DNA from: a virus
DNA: 36,477 nt
Virus record (IMG/VR): IMGVR_UViG_3300034418_005035
Span: 1-36,477 of that record
Reading direction: 5' to 3' (one strand)
The notes beneath the pieces are model-generated. The model was not told the origin of the DNA. It ran no database searches and worked only from the letters and a program-made list of their open reading frames with translations. Both the position numbers and the translations under genes were made by a program. This document shows positions 22,650-30,411 of this stretch, piece after piece (positions within the stretch are counted from its first letter, which is position 1; each line of letters opens with the position of its first letter).

Positions 22650-23612
22650 TCAGGCTGTGCGGCCGGTCAACTTGCCCTGACGGCTACGGTTACGAACCGT
22701 GAGGTTGCCGTAGCAGAAGATCAGCGCATAACGGGCATCCATGTTCTCAGGACGGACGAACTCCGTCTGCGAGAACCACTTGCCCGAGTGGCCGACGAGG
22801 GTCAGGTACTTGCTGTTGATGAAGAACATGTTGCCCGAAGGAGCATCCACGTCGTACACCACCGGAGCCGACTTGAACAACAGGTTCTGGAACCCGAGGT
22901 TCGCCTTGTCGGTGTCCGTGTAGCGGAGTTGCGGCGTAAGCAGCGACTCGTACTTCTCAAACAGAGTCTGAGTGGTCAGGATCATGTCCGGATGGTCATT
23001 GCCAACCGAGCAGGTGTTGTAAGCGGTGGTCATGTCCGCAGTGGTCAGCGCACCAGCGGTGCCCTCTTCGTACGAAGCCCAGAACCCGTTGCCTGAACCG
23101 GCCGGATCGATGCCGCCCGCAACAGCGGTCGCATCAATCAGGTTGCCCAGACCGTTCCAAGTCTTGCCCGAGTCGGTGCCACCAGCACCAAGGGTGTCGG
23201 TGCCATCACCGAAGAACATGGCGTTGAAGCCTTCCTTCATGGACTCCTCGGCCTGCATGACCTTGGCTTCCAGAAGGTTGATGATTGCAGCCTCACCGTT
23301 GTTCTTGGCCTCTTCGATGCCCGAGATAGCGATGGACGCAGCGTACTGCTTCCACTCAAACTCGGCCGCCGAAATGCCTTCTTGCGGGGTCAGAGCAATC
23401 GTGTCGTAGCCCGAGTACACACCAACGGTGCTGTTCTCACCGTAGATGAGGGGCTCAACAATCTTGGTGCCGCCATCGACCATGCGAAGGCGACCGTTCT
23501 CCATGAGATGGTTGGTAAGGGGACGTGCATTGAACACGTTGTCGGTCAACTGATCACGGTAGTTCGCAATCGTTGTTGACAACAGTTCGTCAAAGTTGCT
23601 GTTTCCAGCCAT
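22650..23612 (-). CDS. major capsid protein (320 aa)
   Basis: The 320-residue product resembles HK97-fold major capsid proteins: an N-arm (NFDELLSTTIANYRDQLTDNV), a spine-helix region EEAKNNGEAAIINLLEAKVMQAEESMKEG split over residues 97-130, the P-loop-like GNDHPDMILTTQTLFEKYES, and a C-terminal beta segment with MFFINSKYLTLVGH. It has a strong Shine-Dalgarno sequence (TTAGGAG), follows the scaffold gene and has its own terminator, as expected for the most abundant virion protein. Confidence 0.85.
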   Translation of the reverse strand: MAGNSNFDELLSTTIANYRDQLTDNVFNARPLTNHLMENGRLRMVDGGTKIVEPLIYGENSTVGVYSGYDTIALTPQEGISAAEFEWKQYAASIAISGIEEAKNNGEAAIINLLEAKVMQAEESMKEGFNAMFFGDGTDTLGAGGTDSGKTWNGLGNLIDATAVAGGIDPAGSGNGFWASYEEGTAGALTTADMTTAYNTCSVGNDHPDMILTTQTLFEKYESLLTPQLRYTDTDKANLGFQNLLFKSAPVVYDVDAPSGNMFFINSKYLTLVGHSGKWFSQTEFVRPENMDARYALIFCYGNLTVRNRSRQGKLTGRTA

Positions 23613-23629
23613 GGTTTACTCCTAATGGA

Positions 23630-24448
23630 TCAAGTAACGCCGTACTGCCGCTTCGCAGCAGCCCAAGCGTCAGAAACTGAACGGATCGGTGACGTATCTT
23701 CCAAGCCTTGCTCCGCAGCCGAAGCCCCGCCCGACACAATCCCGGCCTCACGCTTCGCATCCAGCACCGCCTGCTCCTGAGCAGTACGGTCACCCGCCAG
23801 ACGTTCAGCCGCTTGAACCCGAGACATCAGCCGGTCAAAAGCCAACTGCTTGTACACGGCCTCCAGATTCGCGGAACCCTCGGCTAACGCCTTGGCTACC
23901 ACTTCCTGAGGGTTGAAATCATCACCGTATGTGGTTTGCAGCCGAGAAACCTCAGCCTCCAAACGCTGGTACGCACGTTCCTGTTCAAACTGTGCGATCC
24001 GGCTATCAAGTTCCTTGACACGTGCGGCAACTGGATCGTCCCACTCGGCATCCCCAGCATCCTCGGTTGCCTGATCGGCAACCTGCTGGGCCTGAGCCTT
24101 CGTCAAACCATAATGGGTTTGAAGAAGATCAATTGTCCTTGCAGGATCGTTCTCCAAAGCCTGTGCCACAGCACTTGCCCACTGGAGGCTCTGTTTTTGC
24201 TGCGCCAATTCCTGCGTCTTACGGGTATAGTCCGCTTGACGGCTGTAACCGGCCACCGCCTCAGACAACGGAACCCGCACGTCCTCACCGTCAACTTTGA
24301 CGACCACATGATGGTCGGCAAACTCGTCAACATTTAGGGTTGGTGCATCCGCCTGTACTTCGACGTTTCCGCCCACATCTTCGACTTGTCCACCTGCCGC
24401 TTCTACGGGGGCGGGGTCTACCACGGGGGCATCTGCTATTTCACTCAC
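23630..24448 (-). CDS. capsid scaffolding protein (272 aa)
   Basis: The acidic N-terminus is Val/Pro/Ala-rich; residues about 45-80 contain VVKVDGEDVRVPLSEAVAGY and SRQADYTRKTQELAQQK, a signature of scaffold proteins next to capsid genes. The remainder is a long coiled coil rich in Ala, Glu and Gln, and the C-terminus is a short basic helix (AWAAAKRQYGVT) that could bind the coat. GTG at 24,448 follows AAAGGA. It directly precedes the capsid gene. Confidence 0.85.
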   Translation of the reverse strand: MSEIADAPVVDPAPVEAAGGQVEDVGGNVEVQADAPTLNVDEFADHHVVVKVDGEDVRVPLSEAVAGYSRQADYTRKTQELAQQKQSLQWASAVAQALENDPARTIDLLQTHYGLTKAQAQQVADQATEDAGDAEWDDPVAARVKELDSRIAQFEQERAYQRLEAEVSRLQTTYGDDFNPQEVVAKALAEGSANLEAVYKQLAFDRLMSRVQAAERLAGDRTAQEQAVLDAKREAGIVSGGASAAEQGLEDTSPIRSVSDAWAAAKRQYGVT

Positions 24449-24469
24449 TTAGAGTCCTTTCGGTTGCTC

Positions 24470-24495
24470 CTAATAATAGAGAAAGATCGTTACCT
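24470..24495 (-). promoter_or_regulatory. late promoter of the scaffold-capsid unit
   Basis: Minus strand GTAACGA (24,493-24,487), eight bases, TATTATTAG. Here the start codon lies about 22 bases further down and a Shine-Dalgarno sequence (AAAGGA) is present, unlike the copies that touch a start codon. GTAACGA overlaps the TAA of the 38-aa gene. Confidence 0.75.
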
Positions 24496-24606
24496 GCGTC
24501 CGTTACGGAACCGGATAAACACCTCTGCGGTGCCCCACGTAATCGCAGATAACACGCCAACAATCCAAGCCGTCACAAGCAACAGAACTTGGAAAAACCT
24601 TTTCAC
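24490..24606 (-). CDS. small membrane peptide (38 aa)
   Basis: GTG at 24,606 overlaps the preceding TGA (GTGA). The 38-residue product is a single hydrophobic helix with basic ends: MKRFFQVLLLVTAWIVG is followed by VLSAITWGTAEVFIRFRNGRR. Overlaps on both sides (a stop shared upstream, the late promoter downstream) support a real gene. It may be a membrane or virion-associated peptide; a signal-anchor is as likely as a secreted form. Confidence 0.6.
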   Translation of the reverse strand: MKRFFQVLLLVTAWIVGVLSAITWGTAEVFIRFRNGRR

Positions 24607-24887
24607 CAGAGGTGCTTGCACGCCCAGTAACGCGCCGACAGAATGTCGGTAGCAGTCGAACACTTATGACGTGCATGGAACGACTTACGGCGAGCCTTAC
24701 CACGCTCCGACTTCGGGCTAGAACCCTCAGTCGTCACACCCTGCTGACCGAACCTGATCGTCTTCGTTTTGCCGTCGCCGTTACGTGCAACAACAATCCA
24801 TGACTTCGTCGGGTGATTCGGTGTCCGCTTCGGCTTGTTGTAGTCCGAAACACCAGCAGCCTTCAACTTCGGGTCTTTCTCAGCCAT
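24603..24887 (-). CDS. small basic protein of the KTIRFGQQG type (94 aa)
   Basis: A 94-residue basic protein. The order KPKRTPNHPTKSWIVVA, then KTKTIRFGQQGV, then KARRKSFHARH and the C-terminal SARYWACKHLW matches a small family seen in marine phages and large viruses, whose function is unknown to me. It is one of four consecutive basic genes between portal and scaffold. The partner genes suggest a role inside the head or in DNA handling. Confidence 0.7.
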   Translation of the reverse strand: MAEKDPKLKAAGVSDYNKPKRTPNHPTKSWIVVARNGDGKTKTIRFGQQGVTTEGSSPKSERGKARRKSFHARHKCSTATDILSARYWACKHLW

Positions 24888-24888
24888 C

Positions 24889-25146
24889 TCACTTCCTCTT
24901 TCTCACCTGACCACCAGCCTTCTTCGCAGCCGGAGTGTTCGACACAAACTGCTTACCTGAACGAGAACCAGCCTGCTTCTTACGGTTCGTCGCCGCCTTC
25001 TCGGCGGCCGACAACTTCTTCCACGCAGCCTCAGGCAAATACCGTGTAGTACCACCAGCACGCTGCGCCTTCTTGCCGTCGCTAGTGGTCCACTTCTCCT
25101 TGGTCCACTTATCCAAAGATTTCTGAGGCTTTTTCTTAGGGCTCAC
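24889..25146 (-). CDS. small Lys-rich protein (85 aa)
   Basis: Very basic (about 20 Lys). The N-terminus is MSPKKKPQKSLDKWTKEKW; the core YLPEAAWKKLSAAEKAATNRKKQ resembles small basic phage/virus proteins of the DUF5872 kind, and the C-terminus ends AKKAGGQVRKRK. Its start overlaps the previous gene. DNA binding or an internal head role is likely from charge alone. Confidence 0.7.
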   Translation of the reverse strand: MSPKKKPQKSLDKWTKEKWTTSDGKKAQRAGGTTRYLPEAAWKKLSAAEKAATNRKKQAGSRSGKQFVSNTPAAKKAGGQVRKRK

Positions 25147-25325
25147 TTGTAACCGCCACCCCTATCCTTGTACTGCTTCGCCAACATCTGAGCCTTACGA
25201 GCAGACCACTCACCCGGCTTACCACCCTTAGACCCAGCCTTGATCTCATTGAACAACCGCTTACGCATAGCAGGCTTCGTGTAATTCCCCGCCTCATTCA
25301 CACGGGACTTCGGTTTACCCGGCAT
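25143..25325 (-). CDS. small basic protein (60 aa)
   Basis: A 60-residue Lys/Arg/Gly-rich protein: MPGKPKSRVNEAGNYTKP then MRKRLFNEIKAGSKGGKPGEW and SARKAQMLAKQYKDRGGGYK. The GNYTKP-MRKRLF ... KGGKPG-WSARKAQMLAK pattern recurs in small proteins of marine phages. ATG overlaps the upstream stop (TGATG). Its function is unknown; charge and context suggest nucleic-acid contact. Confidence 0.7.
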   Translation of the reverse strand: MPGKPKSRVNEAGNYTKPAMRKRLFNEIKAGSKGGKPGEWSARKAQMLAKQYKDRGGGYK

Positions 25326-25465
25326 CAGTAATCCATGTTGTTCCGACGAGCCTGCGACCTCTTAGCCGCAGCCTTCTTCGCCGGAACCTTCTTGGCAGCA
25401 GCCTTCTTCGCTGCAGCCTTACCAGCCTTCGTGTACGGATACTTCTTTCCACCAACCATTGGCAT
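25325..25465 (-). CDS. histone-H1-like Ala/Lys protein (46 aa)
   Basis: ATG at 25,465 follows AGGAG. The 46-residue product is made of AAKK/PAKK units (KAAAKKAAAKKVPAKKAAAK) with a short aromatic head and a basic tail. This resembles the C-terminal tails of H1-like and HU-type DNA-condensing proteins. It is just downstream of the portal gene and coupled to the next gene by TGATG. It may help compact packaged DNA or bind scaffold or portal. Confidence 0.65.
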   Translation of the reverse strand: MPMVGGKKYPYTKAGKAAAKKAAAKKVPAKKAAAKRSQARRNNMDY

Positions 25466-25474
25466 GGTTATCTC

Positions 25475-27274
25475 CTAACTGTTCGGAAGGGCAACGCCCA
25501 TACGGGACGACAAAGCAGCAAGAACTGCGGGATCAACACCCGACAACTCCATCGGGTTAGCGGCAGGCGGAGCCGCCACACCCGCCGGACCAGCCGGGGG
25601 CGGCTCCGACACCCCCGGCGGCAACGGGCCGGGAAGACCCGCCGGACCAGCCGGAGCCGCACCCTGAGGTGCGGGAGGTGCAAGAAACTCGGCCGGATTC
25701 TTGATACCGAACCCGAACTGCAACACGTGAGCGGCAAGCCGCTCCACGTTCACCACACCAGCCGAAGCAAACGGAGCCATCGCATCCACCATCTGCAACG
25801 CCATCTGACGGCGGAACGACTCATTGTTCGGCGCAGTCGAACCAGCCTCCACCTCAAAATCAAACTCGCCGCTGATGTAATCACGATCAAACGTGATCCA
25901 CATCGGCACACCATCAGAACCAGTCAACCGGGCAACCTGCTCACCAGTCATGTACTGCTGCGCCAAAGCAACCATCCGAGACGCAACCTCTTGGATCGCA
26001 CCCTCAATCGTCGCCAACTTGTCAGCAGCACGCGCATTCGCAGCATCCTGCATAATCGCAGCCTCCGTCGCTGTGCGACGAATCTCCGGCAACGCACCAC
26101 GCTGATACTCCGACACACCCGTGATCTGCTCCACATCCCCCTGAATCAACTCAGACTGGTTATAGAACTCCGGCGGAGTAATCACCGCCGGAAACGGAGC
26201 AACAACATTCGTCAACGGTTCATCGGACATCACAGGCACAAGCACATTGTCGTAATCCGACTCCAACGCGCCACGCCCATCAGAATCAAACGCCGACTCC
26301 TTGAACAAATACTTACGGGAGAACCGCTTACGATGGTTCATCATCTGCGTACGAGTTTCATTCAACTCGCGCTGCAACGGCTCAATCGCTTCCAAATCAC
26401 CCAACGGATAGAAATGATCCGGAACGTCATAGTTACGGATCATCACAAACGGATGACCAAACGCATACGGCATCTTCTTCGGAGGGATCAAGAACTGGTC
26501 GCCGCTGTCAGCAAACACTGACATCGTCTTCGACCGAAGATCATAAAACTCCCAAATCTCACAATACGAATGGTTGTCGTCGTGGATGCGCCGCTTACCC
26601 GGCTCATCCACAAACCGTGAACCAGCAGTCGGAGCAACCTCCTCACGCACCTTCTTCGCATAACGCTTATCGGCACGCACCTCAGCCAACGGACGACGAA
26701 TACGTTGTGCGATCCATTTCAAATCACGCATCGACGTAGCATCAGGATCAACAAACACATCGTACGGGGACACCCGTTCAACAAACGGGCGGTCCTCCGT
26801 GATCACAGTGATCGACGTAGACTCGCCACCCTCTTGATCATCCGAATACTCATCGGCCTCAGCAACCCGCTGCTCTTCCACATACCGGTAACCACATTTC
26901 AACCAGCCATGACCCGTCACCAAAAAGTCTTTTACGGCACGACGGAACTCGGGCTTCACCTTGTAATGCCGCCACCAATAGTTGATCACCGCTTCCGTGA
27001 TGATCGCCTTCGGCGCATCATCCGGCTTCGTCGCATTCACCGCAATCTTCGGATAGTTCACCGAAACAGACGGCGCAATCACGTTCACCGTAGAGAACGC
27101 AATGTTGACCAACAGGCGGTCCTCATCGGACGCATACTCGTAATGGCGGCCACGGTACATATCGACAAGACGTTTCCACGTGCTGTCGTACGCTTCCTCA
27201 CGTCGCCACCGCTTAGAAGCATTCAGATGCTTCCGGAACTTCGCCAACTTGTCGGCGTTACTAGGGCGAGCCAT
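25475..27274 (-). CDS. portal protein (599 aa)
   Basis: The protein has portal features: an N-terminal basic region, VSPYDVFVDPDATSMRDLKW at mid-protein, a clip/wing region with FYPLGDLEAIEPLQREL followed by NETRTQMMNHRKRF, and a helix-rich C-terminus ending in a Pro/Gly/Ala-rich tail. Length and order resemble portals of short-tailed phages (P22/T7-like). It forms the DNA channel at one head vertex. ATG at 27,274 overlaps the holin stop (TGATG), so the frame upstream to 27,334 is not used. Confidence 0.85.
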   Translation of the reverse strand: MARPSNADKLAKFRKHLNASKRWRREEAYDSTWKRLVDMYRGRHYEYASDEDRLLVNIAFSTVNVIAPSVSVNYPKIAVNATKPDDAPKAIITEAVINYWWRHYKVKPEFRRAVKDFLVTGHGWLKCGYRYVEEQRVAEADEYSDDQEGGESTSITVITEDRPFVERVSPYDVFVDPDATSMRDLKWIAQRIRRPLAEVRADKRYAKKVREEVAPTAGSRFVDEPGKRRIHDDNHSYCEIWEFYDLRSKTMSVFADSGDQFLIPPKKMPYAFGHPFVMIRNYDVPDHFYPLGDLEAIEPLQRELNETRTQMMNHRKRFSRKYLFKESAFDSDGRGALESDYDNVLVPVMSDEPLTNVVAPFPAVITPPEFYNQSELIQGDVEQITGVSEYQRGALPEIRRTATEAAIMQDAANARAADKLATIEGAIQEVASRMVALAQQYMTGEQVARLTGSDGVPMWITFDRDYISGEFDFEVEAGSTAPNNESFRRQMALQMVDAMAPFASAGVVNVERLAAHVLQFGFGIKNPAEFLAPPAPQGAAPAGPAGLPGPLPPGVSEPPPAGPAGVAAPPAANPMELSGVDPAVLAALSSRMGVALPNS

Positions 27275-27468
27275 CAGAGTTCCCCACCCGGCTGCGACAA
27301 CCAAGCCTGAGCCGTACGAGCCGCAAGGTTCCACACCGCAACAAGACCAGCAACAGCAGCAGCCTTGAAGAACGAAATGTCAACAACAGCAGCGGTCAAC
27401 GGCGCAGCCGTAGCCCCCGCAACAAACGTGGCAGCAGCCCGCTTCAACGCTTCACGATATTCCATCAT
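27274..27468 (-). CDS. r1t-type holin candidate (64 aa)
   Basis: ATG at 27,468 overlaps the preceding stop (ATGA) and follows AAGGAGA. The 64-residue product starts MMEYREALKRAAATFVAGAT and has two hydrophobic helices, about residues 13-28 and 34-55, split by an Asp, the pattern of phage r1t-type holins. It would let the endolysin reach the wall. Endolysin and holin are therefore in opposite arms, linked by late promoters of the same type. Confidence 0.75.
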   Translation of the reverse strand: MMEYREALKRAAATFVAGATAAPLTAAVVDISFFKAAAVAGLVAVWNLAARTAQAWLSQPGGEL

Positions 27469-27668
27469 CTCTCCTTGCGATCCAGATGCCACTCAATGTG
27501 ATCATCAACTCGTTCCGACACGTGATCAACTTTCCGGTCGATCTGATGCAACAAACTGGCGTTCGACGCATGATCCCTGTTGTTCTCACGCCTAGTGCGT
27601 TCAATCAACGCCACCAGCACGCCGCTGGGGGCGGCCAACGCAATAACGATCTGCGCCCACGTCGGCAT
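27465..27668 (-). CDS. membrane-anchored coiled-coil protein, lysis accessory candidate (67 aa)
   Basis: ATG at 27,668 begins MPTWAQIVIALAAPSGVLVALIERT, one membrane helix, followed by a charged helix (LLHQIDRKVDHVSERVDDHIEW). Directly before a holin, such single-span proteins are often antiholins or second holins. Its stop overlaps the holin start. The longer frame upstream is a shadow of the zinc-ribbon gene. Confidence 0.65.
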   Translation of the reverse strand: MPTWAQIVIALAAPSGVLVALIERTRRENNRDHASNASLLHQIDRKVDHVSERVDDHIEWHLDRKER

Positions 27669-27669
27669 C

Positions 27670-27897
27670 TCACACCCACTTGTTCCCGACGTATTCGATG
27701 TTGCGGCCCTCACGCTTCGCGGAATCAATGATTTCCCGCTCTTGCTCTTTGATCGTCTTGTCGTGAAACATCTGCTGCCCCTGCTGGAAACCGAACCGGA
27801 TGCTCCCCACATGGCATTTGAAACACACCGCCCCACGCTTCGGAATCACATCAAACGTGAACGTACGGCCGCATTCCGTGCAATTTAGAGAACCCAT
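27670..27897 (-). CDS. zinc-ribbon protein (75 aa)
   Basis: Starts at ATG 27,897 (or GTG 27,900) right after a late promoter, with no Shine-Dalgarno sequence. Residues about 6-30 form a zinc ribbon with CTECGRTFTF and CFKCHVG. The C-terminal half is a charged helix. It is the first gene of the holin-portal unit. Ribbons of this type may bind nucleic acid or an assembly partner; its role is unknown. Confidence 0.7.
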   Translation of the reverse strand: MGSLNCTECGRTFTFDVIPKRGAVCFKCHVGSIRFGFQQGQQMFHDKTIKEQEREIIDSAKREGRNIEYVGNKWV

Positions 27898-27921
27898 CAC
27901 TAGATAGCCAGATCGTTACCT
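27898..27921 (-). promoter_or_regulatory. late promoter of the holin-portal unit
   Basis: Minus strand AGGTAACGA (GTAACGA at 27,919-27,913), six bases, TATCTAGTG, then ATG. The TAA stop of the large terminase lies inside GTAACGA. Confidence 0.8.
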
Positions 27922-29493
27922 GTTGGAACGGGCGTTGTGCGCGCCGATTGGCACCCTTTTGAACGCAGAATCCTCATCAATCTGAAAACGCTCAAACCAT
28001 CCAAGACTGTACTTCGGAAGATTCTGTTCGCCCCGATACTCCGGCAACCACACATACTTCAACATCTGCCAACAGATCGCTAAAGACATCACACGGTCAT
28101 CATGCGGAGAACCATGCGTCCGACCATTCTGATCCCTGATAAAAGCCTTCAACTCCGCCACAGTCCGAGAACAATAGATACCGATTTCGCTATCACGAAT
28201 AGCGGCAGACAACTCGTCAATAGCCAACGGCTTCGTAGCCGAAGTTGTTCGCCAACCCAACGTCTCCGTAGCCTCCGGATTCCTCTTCTGCAACTTGCGG
28301 GTACGGTACAGATTCCTGTACCCGTACCGCTGCGCCGCTTTCAACGTCGTCAACCCATGGTTGTTGTTCTCAATACCCAACAGCCCCGTGTTGTACAACC
28401 AGCCGATCTCACACAACAACTCACCAAACAAATCCGGTTCAATATGCCCATGCCAATGAGCAACAACATCACCAGAATGGGCATCAACAACATGACACGA
28501 CGAATAGTCACCATGGCCCAAACCCTCAGCCACGTCAGCCCCCAACACGTACACACCCTGAGGTTCCGGATCAGCCCACACAGCGAACTCCCCATCGCCA
28601 GACTGACGCAACTCCGTATGCTTAGGAGAGAACGTGTGTAAATAGCCGCGCCACGGCTCCTGAGGTTCGATGCTGACCAGACGGTCAACATCAAACACAG
28701 GGTTACCAGATTTGATAAACGCCTCTTCCGCTGAACGCGGATACTCCTGATGCAACTGCCATGACGGCATCGACTTCAACTTTGCCGCATACCAATCATC
28801 ATCACGATCACCAGCAGACCACGGGAAAAACAAACCAGCGAAACCATTGTTCCCGGACTCCGCACCAACCCACAACTGGTGGAAAAAGTTCCCAGAACCA
28901 TTCGCCGTGCTGAGACAGATGACACGGCCACCAACGTCAGCAATCGGCTCAATCGAAGCCCACGCCTCCTCAGGGTTCGGCAAGAACGCCATCTCATCCA
29001 CAACCACCAGATACACCGACTCACCACGGGCAGGATCATTCCCGCTAGGCAGCGACTCAATCGCAGACTCATTCGCAAATGTCATCTTCAACTGGTTATC
29101 CACAACCAGATCGGGGCCACGTTCTTTCATCCAGTCCGGCAAAAACTTGTACCCATACTTCGACTTCTGCAACAACTTCGCAGCCTCACGCTCAGTACGA
29201 GACAACATGACCACAAACCGGTCACCAAAAAAGAACGTCAACCAAAACGAATACGCAGCAGCAACCGTAGAAAAACCGATCTGACGGGCCTTGAGAACAA
29301 CCGAATAACGGTTGTTCATCCAATGATCAATCGTCTGCTCCTGCGCTTCACGCAAATCAAACTTGATGCGGCCATCCTGAGGATGTTTGATATGCCAATA
29401 GTTCCGGCAAAAATAGGCAAACCCCTCGGCGGGGTCATCCCCACCGACACATCTGCGCCACTCACGTTCATTCAACAGTTCGTCTAAGTTCAA
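27916..29493 (-). CDS. terL: terminase large subunit (525 aa)
   Basis: The ATPase half has Walker A KARQIGFST (about 68-76) and Walker B VVVDEMAF (about 163-170). The nuclease half has Asp320 in LGADVAEG, Glu375 in GIENNNHG and the pair Asp465-Asp466 in PHDDRVMS, the three acidic positions of the RNase-H-like terminase nuclease. The motor cuts concatemers and pumps DNA through the portal. TTG at 29,493 overlaps the previous stop (TTGA) and fits the coupled style of this unit; no ATG is near. Confidence 0.92.
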   Translation of the reverse strand: MNLDELLNEREWRRCVGGDDPAEGFAYFCRNYWHIKHPQDGRIKFDLREAQEQTIDHWMNNRYSVVLKARQIGFSTVAAAYSFWLTFFFGDRFVVMLSRTEREAAKLLQKSKYGYKFLPDWMKERGPDLVVDNQLKMTFANESAIESLPSGNDPARGESVYLVVVDEMAFLPNPEEAWASIEPIADVGGRVICLSTANGSGNFFHQLWVGAESGNNGFAGLFFPWSAGDRDDDWYAAKLKSMPSWQLHQEYPRSAEEAFIKSGNPVFDVDRLVSIEPQEPWRGYLHTFSPKHTELRQSGDGEFAVWADPEPQGVYVLGADVAEGLGHGDYSSCHVVDAHSGDVVAHWHGHIEPDLFGELLCEIGWLYNTGLLGIENNNHGLTTLKAAQRYGYRNLYRTRKLQKRNPEATETLGWRTTSATKPLAIDELSAAIRDSEIGIYCSRTVAELKAFIRDQNGRTHGSPHDDRVMSLAICWQMLKYVWLPEYRGEQNLPKYSLGWFERFQIDEDSAFKRVPIGAHNARSNR

Positions 29494-30404
29494 CGGGGCA
29501 CCCTGACCGAATAGTTAGTGTTCCGACGGAACGGTGACTTACCCGGATGTTCCAACTGGATAGGACGGGTCTTCACCAACGCATTCCAATACGTCCCCTC
29601 GTTCTTCCACAACGCACCCAAATAACCGCCCTGACCAGCACCCCCAGCGTCCCGCAACACGGTCCGCAACCTGATCGCGGACTCGCCAGAAACACCAGCA
29701 GAAGTCGACTCCCTAAGAATTGTTCGCAGGCGTTCCGCCGTGCTGGAACCCTGACCTGAACCGGTCAGAACACCAAACGTCTCCCTAAGGGTCGAAGCCT
29801 GATCACCGGTCGTTGCACCACCTTGCCCTGTAGCAGTCCTGAATGCCCCCAGAATCGCATCAAACGTCGATCCGGACGTACCGGACGACACAGTCGTCTG
29901 GAACGTCTCACGAAGCCTGAGAGCCGTCTCAGAGGAAACACCGGCAGTAGCAGCAGAACCAAACGTCTCCCGCAGGAATGCGGCAGCCTGAGAGCCGTTA
30001 GCGAACTCGTCAACAGTTTGGAATGTTTCCCGCAACCGGACAGCAGAAGAACCACCAACACCCGCCTCTGTGGCGGACCTGAGAACAGTACGGACACGTG
30101 TCGCCGTCTCAGAAGACGACGACACACCCGAAGCCGAACGAGACACGGCGCGCAGCCGCACAGCCGAAGAAGACCCAACACCAGTACCGCTGGCAGTGTC
30201 CGACACGGTTCTGAGACGGGTCGCAGACGACCCGCCAACACCAGAACCAGAAGCCGTCACCTGATAGACAACCGTCCCCCAATAAGACTTGTTGCCCCCA
30301 TACTCAATGCCGGGATCAGCGTAAGCGTTCTCTACCGATTCCTCATAGTAAAACGACGACTGGTCGTAATCGACCCCGCCGTCGTTATACAGGACATCAG
30401 CCAT
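29490..30404 (-). CDS. virion repeat protein with RLRTV/LRETF units (304 aa)
   Basis: After about 55 unique residues the protein is built of about ten imperfect units of some 20-22 residues. Each has a short amphipathic stretch (SSATRLRTVSDTA, SSAVRLRETFQT, SETALRLRETFQT) followed by a Gly/Ser-rich linker (SGTGVG, ATAGVS, TSAGVS). The last 50 residues are a different, Trp/Tyr/Arg-rich tail (WKNEGTYWNAL). It lies between the collar fibre and the large terminase and is probably a tail or head surface protein. I do not recognise the repeat. Confidence 0.65.
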   Translation of the reverse strand: MADVLYNDGGVDYDQSSFYYEESVENAYADPGIEYGGNKSYWGTVVYQVTASGSGVGGSSATRLRTVSDTASGTGVGSSSAVRLRAVSRSASGVSSSSETATRVRTVLRSATEAGVGGSSAVRLRETFQTVDEFANGSQAAAFLRETFGSAATAGVSSETALRLRETFQTTVSSGTSGSTFDAILGAFRTATGQGGATTGDQASTLRETFGVLTGSGQGSSTAERLRTILRESTSAGVSGESAIRLRTVLRDAGGAGQGGYLGALWKNEGTYWNALVKTRPIQLEHPGKSPFRRNTNYSVRVPR

Positions 30405-30411
30405 AACGGCC

